Shown here in pieces: positions 17,535 to 24,683 of a stretch of 64,000 nt of DNA. Origin of the DNA: Wagnerdoeblera intermedia. GTDB lineage: Bacteria > Pseudomonadota > Alphaproteobacteria > Rhodobacterales > Rhodobacteraceae. The notes under the pieces are model-generated. The model was given only the letters and a program-made list of their open reading frames with translations, had not been told where the DNA came from and did no database searches. The translations under genes and the position numbers were made by a program. The DNA is taken from the NCBI RefSeq assembly GCF_042647465.1, contig NZ_JBHRVN010000004.1, one strand, 5' to 3'. The stretch's first letter is position 1, and each line of letters begins with the position of its first letter.

Positions 17535-18563
17535 TTATGCCGCCACGGCCGGAGCCTTGTAGACGCCACCGTGGGCCATCAGGGCCCATACGATCCGCGC
17601 CATCTTGTTGGCCAGTGCGACCCGCACCAGCATAGTGGGCTTGCGGCCGAGCATATCGCGCAGCCATGTTCCGTGCTTTGCGCCAGCATGCACGTTACGT
17701 TTGATGATCACGCTGTTGGCGCCGATGATCAGCAAGCGTCGCAGCGATCTCTCACCCATCTTGGTAGTCGCCCCCAGGCGTTGTTTGCCGCCCGTTGAAT
17801 GTTGTCGGGGCACGAGGCCTAACCATGCCGCAAAATCCCGGCCTTTGCGGAAGGTCTCGGCCGCTGGTGCCAGTGTTGCAAATGCCGTGGCGATTAGCGG
17901 CCCGATGCCGGGGATCGTCATCAGCCGCCTGGCCAGATCATTTTCCTTCGCACGGCGCGCGATCTCCGCATCAAGCTTTGTGATCTCAGTCTCCAGATGG
18001 CGAAGTGACAGTATCAGAACCTGCAGCGTCACCATTGCCTCGGAAGGCAGCCCGCAAGTCGGATCCTCGACAATCCTGATCAGCTTCTGGACGTTGGATG
18101 GGCCCTGCGGCACGACCTGACCGAATTCCGTCAGGTGGCCACGAAACGCGTTGATGAGCTGGGTGCGCTGACGGATCAGCACTTCTCGGACCCGAAAGAC
18201 CATGGCTGACCCTTGTGTCCGTTCGCTCTTCACCGGCACGAAGCGCATCGTCGGCCGTTGGGCCGCTTCGCAAATCGCTTCGGCATCGGCGGCATCATTT
18301 TTTTGCCGCTTCACGAAGGGCTTCACATAGGCCGGCGGGATCAGCCGCACGTCATGGCCCAGCTTGCCTATCTCACGTCCCCAGAAGTGCGAGCCACCAC
18401 AGGCTTCCATGGCGACAACACAAGGTGGAAGCGTCGAGAGAAAGACCAGAACCTGATCGCGCCGCAGCTTCTTACGCAGAACGGCTTTTCCAGACTGATC
18501 GGCACCGTGAAGCTGGAACACATTCTTTGCCAGATCCAGACCGATTGTTGTAATCTCCGACAT
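17535..18563 (-). CDS. IS110/IS1111 family transposase, copy 2
   Basis: A 342-residue transposase with the same DEDD and serine motifs as copy 1 (Asp10, Glu53, Asp90, Asp93, Ser256) and an intact frame. Differences are scattered conservative changes (for example Ala40Val, Ser47Pro, Ala58Ser, His239Arg) and a different four-residue C-terminus (AVAA instead of APTM). It starts at MSEITTIGLD after the same GGGAGGCGGTC. Together with copy 1 it flanks the IS5 core as a mirror image. Confidence 0.93.
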   Translation of the reverse strand: MSEITTIGLDLAKNVFQLHGADQSGKAVLRKKLRRDQVLVFLSTLPPCVVAMEACGGSHFWGREIGKLGHDVRLIPPAYVKPFVKRQKNDAADAEAICEAAQRPTMRFVPVKSERTQGSAMVFRVREVLIRQRTQLINAFRGHLTEFGQVVPQGPSNVQKLIRIVEDPTCGLPSEAMVTLQVLILSLRHLETEITKLDAEIARRAKENDLARRLMTIPGIGPLIATAFATLAPAAETFRKGRDFAAWLGLVPRQHSTGGKQRLGATTKMGERSLRRLLIIGANSVIIKRNVHAGAKHGTWLRDMLGRKPTMLVRVALANKMARIVWALMAHGGVYKAPAVAA

Positions 18564-18676
18564 GACCGCCTCCCTAATGGATTATAACGATCCCACCTTG
18601 GCACAAAGATGCCGTCGGGGGGCGGTTACAACATCAGAGCCCCTGGCCGGCAGCAACTATGCCCGGATCTACAAGA

Positions 18677-18988
18677 TCAATGCGTCCAGGCACCACGGCG
18701 GGTGGTGGCAAAGTTCTCGCCATAGCCCATCTGGCGGATATTGGCGGCGCGTTTTTGCGGCGGCAGGACATCGTACTCAATGCCGCGGGCGCGGGCATAG
18801 TCTTCTGCGGCCTCCTGCGAGGCGAAGCGCAGGCGGACCTGACGCTGGGTATCGGCCGAAGAGGTCCAGCCCATCAGCGGATCGATCTGACGCGCATCTG
18901 CGGGCGCGAAATCGAGCACCCAGTCGTGGGTCTTTGCGGTTCCCGACTGCATGGCATTGCGGGCAGGCTGATAAATACGCGCGCGCAT
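18677..18988 (-). CDS. NDUFS4-like ETC complex I accessory subunit
   Basis: A 103-residue protein of the 'ETC complex I subunit conserved region' family (NDUFS4/18-kDa subunit). This accessory subunit of NADH:ubiquinone oxidoreductase is shared by mitochondria and alphaproteobacteria. Family sequence is evident in MRARIYQPARNAMQSG, WVLDF, DPLMGWTSSADT and QVRLRFASQEAAEDYA. It sits on the inner face of the membrane and stabilises complex I; the nuo operon is not in this window. GGAGAGAG precedes the ATG. Its 3' end lies only 33 bases from the right edge of the IS island; the gene itself appears complete. Confidence 0.88.
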   Translation of the reverse strand: MRARIYQPARNAMQSGTAKTHDWVLDFAPADARQIDPLMGWTSSADTQRQVRLRFASQEAAEDYARARGIEYDVLPPQKRAANIRQMGYGENFATTRRGAWTH

Positions 18989-19084
18989 GACTCTCTCCCG
19001 TCTGATGGCTGGCGCGTTGATGCCTCAAAGCGCCCCGGCGTGCAAGTCCGCCCTGCGGCGAAAGGGCGCAAAAGCTGCGGCCGG

Positions 19085-19112
19085 TTGCTCCTGCCCGCGT
19101 TTCGGGCATTAT
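19085..19112 (+). promoter_or_regulatory. Putative promoter of a leaderless holB mRNA
   Basis: TTGCTC (19085-19090) and CATTAT (19107-19112) are spaced by 16 bases. A transcript would begin about seven bases later, at or next to the holB ATG (19119). No Shine-Dalgarno is present before that ATG, consistent with leaderless translation. Confidence 0.4.
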
Positions 19113-19118
19113 GCGCCC

Positions 19119-20255
19119 ATGGCCCGCGACCCCCATTCAGATGATCTGCCCGAACCCGACCGCACCGACGGCGCGCCCCATCCGCGCGACGTCCATATCC
19201 TGCGCGGCCAGCCCCGCGCCGAAGCCGCTTTTCTGGAGGCTTTCAACAGCGGGCGGCTGCATCACGGCTGGCTGCTGACCGGACCGAAAGGGGTTGGCAA
19301 AGCCACGCTCGCCTGGCGCATTGCACGGTTCCTGCTCAGCCAGCCGGGGCCGGAGGCAGCGGGCGGCTTTTTCGCGCCCGAGCCGCCGCGTGATCTCAGC
19401 ACACCGCCCGAAAGCCCCGTCTCACGCCGCCTTTCGGCTCTCTCAGAGCCACGGCTTTTCCTTCTGCGCCGCGCGCCCAATGACAAGGGCGATGCGCTGT
19501 CGCGCGACATCACCGTGGGCGAAGTGCGTAAGCTGAAAAGCTTTTTCGCGCTGTCTTCCGCGGACGGCGGGCGGCGGGTGGCCATTGTGGATGCCGCCGA
19601 TGACATGAACCCGGCCGCCGCCAATGCGCTGCTGAAGCTTTTGGAAGAGCCGCCGGAGGGCGCGGTGATCCTGCTGATCTCGCATCAGCCCGCAAAACTG
19701 CTGCCGACGATCCGCTCGCGCTGCCGGGTGCTCTCTCTCGCGCCGCTCGGGCCCGAGGATGTGGGCACGATTCTGCAGGAAAACGGCATTGAGGCGGAAG
19801 ATCCGATCGCTCTGGCGGAGCTCTCGGGCGGCTCGGCGGGGGCGGCGTTGCGGATTGCGGCTCTCGATGGAGAGGGGCTTTACGCCAGACTGATCCGGCT
19901 TTTTTCCACCCTGCCCGATCTGGCGCGGTCCAATGCGCTTGCCATTGCAGAGGCCACGGCGGGGCGCGGCAAAGAGGGGCAGTTTGATCTGACGCTCGAA
20001 CTCATCGACCTCTTCCTTGCCCGCCTCGCGCGGGCCGGGGCCACGCGGCAGCTTCCGCCGGAAGCCGCAGAGGGAGAGGGGCAGCTTTTTGCCCGCCTCT
20101 GCCCCGATCCGGCGACGGCGCGGACCTGGGCAGAACTGGCGCAGACGCTCGGGATCCGCGCCCGCCAGGGCCGGGCGGTCAACCTTGACCCTGCCGCGCT
20201 CGTGATGGATATGTTCCTGAAGATAAATGACGCGGCGAAGGGGTTACGGCAATGA
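19119..20255 (+). CDS. holB: DNA polymerase III subunit delta' (HolB)
   Basis: A 378-residue clamp-loader subunit that helps to load the sliding clamp for replication. The AAA+ fold is seen with a P-loop-like GPKGVGKAT at about 49-57, DAADDMNPAAANALLKLLEEPP (split across the Walker B/sensor region) and the SRC-type arginine finger in TIRSRCRVLSLAPL. I start at MARDPHSDD; an extension upstream in frame has no homologous look and the ATG fits a leaderless promoter. In many relatives tmk precedes holB; here the upstream gene is divergent. The stop overlaps the tatD start by four bases. Confidence 0.93.
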   Translation: MARDPHSDDLPEPDRTDGAPHPRDVHILRGQPRAEAAFLEAFNSGRLHHGWLLTGPKGVGKATLAWRIARFLLSQPGPEAAGGFFAPEPPRDLSTPPESPVSRRLSALSEPRLFLLRRAPNDKGDALSRDITVGEVRKLKSFFALSSADGGRRVAIVDAADDMNPAAANALLKLLEEPPEGAVILLISHQPAKLLPTIRSRCRVLSLAPLGPEDVGTILQENGIEAEDPIALAELSGGSAGAALRIAALDGEGLYARLIRLFSTLPDLARSNALAIAEATAGRGKEGQFDLTLELIDLFLARLARAGATRQLPPEAAEGEGQLFARLCPDPATARTWAELAQTLGIRARQGRAVNLDPAALVMDMFLKINDAAKGLRQ

Positions 20256-21043
20256 TGGCAGAGCTTGTGGACAGCCATTGCCACCTCGATTTCCCCGAAT
20301 TTGAGGGGGAGACCGAAGCCCTGATCGCCCGCGCCCGCGACGCCGGTGTAACCCGCATGGTCACCATCTGCACGCGCATCGCCAATGAGCCGAAAGTGCG
20401 TGCCATGGCTGAGGCGCATGAAGGCCTGTTCTACAGCTACGGCGTTCACCCGATGTCGGCCACGACCGAGCCGGAGGTAACGGTTGAGGATCTGATCCGC
20501 CTGTCCCAGCACCCCAAAATGGTGGGTCTGGGCGAGACGGGTCTTGATTATCACTACACCCCTGAGTCGCAGGATGTGCAAAAGCGCAGCCTGCGGGTTC
20601 ATATTGAAGCTGCTCAGGAAACCGGCCTTCCGCTGATTATTCATGCACGCGATGCTGATGAGGATATGGCGCGCATTTTAACCGAAGGCTACCGCGCAAA
20701 GCCCTACGGCTGCGTAATGCACTGCTTCTCCTCAGGGGCAGAACTGGCGAAAACGGCTCTCGATCTGGGGTTTTACCTCTCGATGTCCGGCATCGCTGCT
20801 TTCCCCAAAAGCAAAGAGCTGCGCGCGATCTTCGCCGCCGCCCCGCTTGAACGTATCCTGGTGGAAACCGACAGCCCCTATCTGGCGCCGCCGCCCTTCC
20901 GCGGCAAACGCAATGAGCCGGCATATGTCGCCCATACCGCCCGTGTCGGTGCGGAAACTTTCGGCGTTTCCTACGAAGAATTCGCCCGCGCGACGTCGGA
21001 AAATTTCGACCGCCTCTTCCCCAAAGCTGCCCGCAAAGGCTGA
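20252..21043 (+). CDS. TatD family metal-dependent hydrolase
   Basis: A 263-residue TatD/YcfH-type protein: a TIM-barrel metal-dependent hydrolase, with DNase activity reported for TatD itself and a role in D-aminoacyl or quality-control processing suggested for others. The metal motif DSHCHLDF is at 6-13, GETGLDYHY near residue 90, IHARDAD near 130, and ETDSPYLAP near 206-214. It overlaps holB by the ATGA arrangement and is followed six bases later by an MBL hydrolase. The holB-tatD-MBL order is common in alphaproteobacteria. Confidence 0.92.
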   Translation: MMAELVDSHCHLDFPEFEGETEALIARARDAGVTRMVTICTRIANEPKVRAMAEAHEGLFYSYGVHPMSATTEPEVTVEDLIRLSQHPKMVGLGETGLDYHYTPESQDVQKRSLRVHIEAAQETGLPLIIHARDADEDMARILTEGYRAKPYGCVMHCFSSGAELAKTALDLGFYLSMSGIAAFPKSKELRAIFAAAPLERILVETDSPYLAPPPFRGKRNEPAYVAHTARVGAETFGVSYEEFARATSENFDRLFPKAARKG

Positions 21044-21049
21044 CCCCCC

Positions 21050-21859
21050 ATGAGCGCCACGCTCCGCTATACCATTCTGGGATGTGGCTCTTCGGGGGGC
21101 GTGCCTCGTCTGGGCGGCTATTGGGGGGACTGCAATCCGGCCAATCCGAAAAACCGCCGCCGCCGCTGCTCCATGCTGGTTGAGCGGATCACGGAGGCGG
21201 GCGTCACCCGGGTGCTGATCGACACCGGCCCGGATATGCGCGAGCAGTTGCTGAGCGCGGGCGTCGGCACGCTGGACGGCGTGGTCTATACCCACAGCCA
21301 TGCCGATCACGTCCACGGCCTCGATGATCTGCGCCAGATCGTCTTCAACACCCGTAAGCGCCTGCCGGTCTGGGCGGATGCGCCGACGCGGGATGCGCTG
21401 ATCTCGCGCTTTGGCTATGCCTTTGTGCAGCCCGAAGGCAGCCCCTATCCGCCGATCCTGACGCTTCACAGCCTGAAGGGCCCCTTTGAGGTGACGGGCG
21501 CGGGCGGGCCGATCCGCTTTGAGCCTTTCACCGCCGATCACGGCTCGATGGAGGCTCTGGGCTTTCGCATCGGCGGGCTGGCCTATCTGCCCGATGCCGT
21601 GGCGATCCCCGAGGAAAGCTGGCCGCTGCTGAGCGGGCTTGAGGTCTTTGTGGTCGATGCTTTGCGCCGCACCCCCCATCCCACCCATGCCCATCTCGCC
21701 CTGGCGCTGGACTGGATTGAGCGCGCCGCCCCCAAACGCGGCGTGCTGACAAATATGCATATCGATCTCGACTATGACGCGGTCGAGGCGGAAACCCCTG
21801 CCCATATCACCCCTGCCTTTGACGGCATGGTGATCGATCTTCCTGACCACCGGGTCTGA
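21050..21859 (+). CDS. MBL-fold hydrolase, PhnP-like
   Basis: A 269-residue metallo-beta-lactamase-fold protein of the PhnP-like phosphodiesterase group. The Zn motif THSHADHVHGLDD is at 81-93, and the N-terminus GCGSSGGVPRLG is typical of the group, which cleaves cyclic phosphates or related phosphodiesters. The true substrate here is unknown. It is co-directional with holB and tatD (six-base gap), so probably cotranscribed with them, and is followed after 20 bases by a transporter gene. Confidence 0.88.
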   Translation: MSATLRYTILGCGSSGGVPRLGGYWGDCNPANPKNRRRRCSMLVERITEAGVTRVLIDTGPDMREQLLSAGVGTLDGVVYTHSHADHVHGLDDLRQIVFNTRKRLPVWADAPTRDALISRFGYAFVQPEGSPYPPILTLHSLKGPFEVTGAGGPIRFEPFTADHGSMEALGFRIGGLAYLPDAVAIPEESWPLLSGLEVFVVDALRRTPHPTHAHLALALDWIERAAPKRGVLTNMHIDLDYDAVEAETPAHITPAFDGMVIDLPDHRV

Positions 21860-21879
21860 CCCCGGCCTGAGGCCCCCTG

Positions 21880-22809
21880 ATGCTCCTGCTGCTTGATGTC
21901 ATCCTCCCCGTCTTTCTGATCATCGGGGCGGGTTACGCAGCCGTGTGGCGGGGCTGGTTCAAAGACGACTGGGTTGAGGGTCTGATGCGCTTTACCCAGG
22001 GCTATGCGATCCCCTGCATGACCTTCCGCGCCGTGGCGCAGATGAACCTCTCGAATGACTTTGAACCGGCGATGCTGGCCAGTTTTTATATCGGCGCAGT
22101 CTGCGGCTTTCTGGCCGCCCTTCTGGGGGCGCGGTTCCTGTTCAAACGCCCCTGGACGGATTCGGTGGCGATCGGCTTTGTGGGGCTCTTCTCCAACTCC
22201 GTCCTGCTGGGTCTGCCGATCTCAGAGCGCGCCTGGGGGCCGGAGGCGGTGGCCTCAAACTTTACCATCATCGCCTTTCACGCGGCCTTTTGCTACGGCA
22301 TCGGCCTCACTGCGATGGAGGTGGCGCGCAATGCAGGCGGCGGTCTGCGCGCTGCCGCTCCGCGCATCCTGAAGGCGATGTTCCGCAATCCGCTGATCCT
22401 CGCGATGCTGCTGGGGGTGACGGTCAATCTCACCGGTCTGGGCCTGCCCAAAGCGGGCTGGGATGCCATCGACATGCTCTCGCGCGCGGCCCTTCCGGCG
22501 GCGCTTTTCGGCTTGGGCGGCACGCTTTACCGCTATCGCCCCGAAGGCGACATCCCGACGATCCTCTATGTGACCGCCGTTTCGCTGATCCTGCACCCGG
22601 CCATCACCTATGGCCTGGCCCGCCTGCTTGAGGTCTCGGATGAGGGGCTGCGCTCTGCCGTCATCACCTCCGCCATGGCACCGGGGATCAATGCCTATAT
22701 GTTCGCGGCCATGTATGGCGTGGCCAAACGGGTTGCCGCCTCGACCGTGCTGATCGGCACCGCGCTGACGGTGCTGACGGCCTGGGGCTGGCTGCATATC
22801 CTGCCCTGA
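21880..22809 (+). CDS. AEC family transporter
   Basis: A 309-residue polytopic membrane protein of the auxin efflux carrier (AEC) family. It starts with DVILPVFLIIGAGYAAVWRGWF, and about ten hydrophobic segments are visible, including the family's pattern FSNSVLLGLPI at about 105-115 and a C-terminal half with APGINAYMFAAMYGV. Bacterial AEC proteins carry malate, malonate or amino acid derivatives; nothing in the sequence fixes the substrate. It may be the last gene of the holB transcript. A bidirectional terminator follows. Confidence 0.88.
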   Translation: MLLLLDVILPVFLIIGAGYAAVWRGWFKDDWVEGLMRFTQGYAIPCMTFRAVAQMNLSNDFEPAMLASFYIGAVCGFLAALLGARFLFKRPWTDSVAIGFVGLFSNSVLLGLPISERAWGPEAVASNFTIIAFHAAFCYGIGLTAMEVARNAGGGLRAAAPRILKAMFRNPLILAMLLGVTVNLTGLGLPKAGWDAIDMLSRAALPAALFGLGGTLYRYRPEGDIPTILYVTAVSLILHPAITYGLARLLEVSDEGLRSAVITSAMAPGINAYMFAAMYGVAKRVAASTVLIGTALTVLTAWGWLHILP

Positions 22810-22821
22810 GCGGGAAACGAA

Positions 22822-22846
22822 AAAGGCCGCCCCCGGGGCGGCCTTT
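22822..22846. terminator. Bidirectional terminator between AEC gene and rutE-like gene
   Basis: AAAGGCCGCC and GGCGGCCTTT form a G/C stem with A and T flanks on both sides, between two convergent genes (stops at 22809 and 22867). Confidence 0.8.
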
Positions 22847-22866
22847 CGCAATCGCAGCAAGGTGCC

Positions 22867-23451
22867 TCAGGCGACCTTTGCAACCTCTTCAAAGCCCAGA
22901 CGCGGCAGGCGGTCATATTCCGGCTGCGCTTCGACATAGCCAAGGGTCGAGAAGTAAAGCGGCTGCCAGCCGTTGTCGGCCAGGAAGAGTTCTTTCACTT
23001 TCGCCGCGTCAAAACCGATCATCGGCCCCATGCCCAGGCCCAGACCGCGCGCTGCCGCGATGAACATGCCCGACTGGATCAGCGCGTTCAGCTGACCGGC
23101 CTGAGCCGCACCGGCGGGATCGGCGAAATAGCCGCGCACGTCCGCCAGCGGGAAGACCTTGGGCAGAGTTTCAACGAAATTCGCATCATAGCAGAAGATC
23201 GCAATCGCCGGAGCAGCGGCCACTTTCGCCTTGTTGCCCGGAACGATGGCTTCATCGAGCTTCGCCTTGCCCTCTTCCGAGGTGATGTAAAGCACGCGCA
23301 GCGGCTGCTGGTTAAAGGCGGTCGGCGCAAGACCTGCCAGCGCGCTCAGCTCTTCGAGCGTGGCGGCGTCAATGGCTTTATCGGCATAGGTCGGGTGGCT
23401 GCGGGCCGTGCGGAACAGCTGATCAAAAGCGGCGTCATTCAGGCGGGTCAT
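22867..23451 (-). CDS. rutE: RutE-like nitroreductase family protein (malonic semialdehyde reductase)
   Basis: A 194-residue FMN-dependent nitroreductase-fold protein matching the RutE/HadB group (FNQQPLRVLYI, GLGLGMGPMIGFD, YDRLPRL). RutE reduces malonic semialdehyde to 3-hydroxypropionate in pyrimidine catabolism. None of the other rut genes is nearby, so it may act as a general malonic semialdehyde or nitro/quinone reductase. Two ATGs are possible: the upstream one (23457) lies only two bases after GAGG, while 23451 has proper spacing, so I use 23451. The 188-base gap to the divergent gene shows no clear operator. Confidence 0.82.
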   Translation of the reverse strand: MTRLNDAAFDQLFRTARSHPTYADKAIDAATLEELSALAGLAPTAFNQQPLRVLYITSEEGKAKLDEAIVPGNKAKVAAAPAIAIFCYDANFVETLPKVFPLADVRGYFADPAGAAQAGQLNALIQSGMFIAAARGLGLGMGPMIGFDAAKVKELFLADNGWQPLYFSTLGYVEAQPEYDRLPRLGFEEVAKVA

Positions 23452-23645
23452 AGTCATTTCCTCAGGATCATCGGGCCCCGTGGCATCGGCTGCCGTCGCC
23501 CGTCAGTGCAGAAATTAGGTCCTTTGCTGCATCTGCGAAAGGCCCGGAGACAGAATTCTCTGTTCAAAAACCCACAGAGCACCCTTCCCATCCGCTCAGA
23601 AACCCGCAAATCTGACCAGGCATCACGGCAGAGGACAGAGGCGAC

Positions 23646-24647
23646 ATGAGCCCCGCAGCAAAGCCCCCGCCCCGCCCCAATCTGCTGATCGTCGCGCAAA
23701 ACGGCCGGCTGCAATATGAGGCACTGATCTTCACCGCCTCCCTGGCTGCCCTGGCCCCGCATCTTCTGCCGCACCTTTATATCGCAGAGCCGCAGCCCGG
23801 CCCGCTCTGGCCGCAGGACCCGCGGCTCTCTCCCCCGGTGCGCGACAGGCTGCTGGAGTTCGGCGCGCAGATCCTGCCGCTTCACAGCCGCCATTTCGGC
23901 GCCGATTATCCCTATGGCAATAAAATTGAGGCCCTGCGCCTGCTGCCCCGGGGCGAGGCTTTTCTCTTTTTCGACAGCGACACCCTTCTCCTGCAGCCCC
24001 CCGACAGCCTCGGGATCGATTTCACCCGCCCCTCAGCCTCCATAAAGGTCGAGGGCACCTGGCCGGAGCCGCAGCCCTATGTCGCCAGCCTTCAGGCCAT
24101 CTGGGAGGGGCTCTATACCCGCTTCGGGCTGAAGATCGGCCCCACGCTGAACCCACGCTTCCCCCCCGATTACTGGCAGCATTACCTTTATTTCAACGCG
24201 GGCTGGTTTTACGGGCCCTGCCCCGCCCGCTTTGGCGAAATCTTCACCCGCATCGCCACGGAGATAGAAGCAGACCCCGGCCCGATGCTCGCGGCACAAT
24301 CGCTGGATCCCTGGCTCGATCAGGTGGCCCTGCCCCTGGTGATCCATGCCCTCGGCGGCACCCGCCCACCGGCCTCGCTCGCCCTCGACGGCCCGGCCAG
24401 CTGCCACTACCGCGCCCTGCCCCTCCTCTACGCCCGCGAAGAGGACGAGGTCCTGATCCGGCTTGAAGAGATCACGCAGGACCCCGCCCTCCGCCGCCTG
24501 CTCCGGGATTGGGAGCCCGCCAAAAAGCTGATCTATCAGGGAAAAGGCCGCCAGAAGATCCGGCCGTTGTTTGACCGCCATGACCCGGGCTTACGCGAAA
24601 ACCAGATCCGAAAAACCCTGCGCAACACAGGATGGTGGCTCAGATAG
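23646..24647 (+). CDS. Putative GT-A-fold glycosyltransferase
   Basis: A 333-residue soluble protein I do not recognise by name. The pattern PYGNKIEALRLL (about 89-100) followed by FFDSDTLLLQP (109-118) is the arrangement of GT-A glycosyltransferases of the GT8-like/nucleotide-diphospho-sugar class, where the DSD at 110-112 would bind metal and sugar nucleotide. FNAGWFYGP and a downstream WLDQVAL segment also fit. No signal peptide or membrane helix is seen. GAGG is five bases before the ATG. It stands alone between a divergent rutE-like gene and a convergent hom, so acceptor and pathway are unknown. Confidence 0.6.
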   Translation: MSPAAKPPPRPNLLIVAQNGRLQYEALIFTASLAALAPHLLPHLYIAEPQPGPLWPQDPRLSPPVRDRLLEFGAQILPLHSRHFGADYPYGNKIEALRLLPRGEAFLFFDSDTLLLQPPDSLGIDFTRPSASIKVEGTWPEPQPYVASLQAIWEGLYTRFGLKIGPTLNPRFPPDYWQHYLYFNAGWFYGPCPARFGEIFTRIATEIEADPGPMLAAQSLDPWLDQVALPLVIHALGGTRPPASLALDGPASCHYRALPLLYAREEDEVLIRLEEITQDPALRRLLRDWEPAKKLIYQGKGRQKIRPLFDRHDPGLRENQIRKTLRNTGWWLR

Positions 24648-24651
24648 CAAA

Positions 24652-24673
24652 ACGCCGCGCTTTGGCGCGGCGT
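24652..24673. terminator. Bidirectional terminator between glycosyltransferase gene and hom
   Basis: ACGCCGCGC and GCGCGGCGT pair around a TTTG-type loop, with AAAA on the left and a T-poor right flank. It sits between convergent stops at 24647 and 24684. Confidence 0.6.
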
Positions 24674-24683
24674 CTCAAAGCTC

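Larger units (their letters stand above)
17284..18634 (-). mobile_element. IS110 family (IS1111 subgroup) insertion, copy 2
   Basis: About 1,351 bp in inverted orientation to copy 1, with the same subterminal repeats (right end TAACCGCCCC at 17287-17296; left end GGGGCGGTTA at 18619-18628) and the same ATGTTG junction duplication, here as CAACAT at 17278-17283 and 18629-18634. It occupies the same position in the right terminal repeat of the IS5-like element. Sequence divergence from copy 1 argues for separate insertion events or a long residence. Confidence 0.8.
14880..18643 (-). mobile_element. IS5-family (IS903-group-like) element with both ends interrupted
   Basis: The core (16242-17283) encodes an IS5-type transposase and ends on both sides with the inverted sequence ATGTTGCGCAAATC. 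The outer nine bases, GGGGCTCTG, are found at 14880-14888 and, inverted, at 18635-18643, separated from the core by two IS110/IS1111-type insertions. Rejoining the pieces gives an element of about 1,060 bp, the size of IS903-group members, with a terminal repeat that resembles the IS903-group end. No target duplication flanks the reconstructed ends. This reconstruction is inference, but the pieces fit to the base. Confidence 0.7.

Noticed and set aside
14880..18643. A composite transposon made of two inverted IS110 copies
   Set aside because: No cargo gene lies between them, only an IS5-type element whose own terminal repeats are completed by the outer flanks; targeted insertion into the repeats explains the symmetry better.
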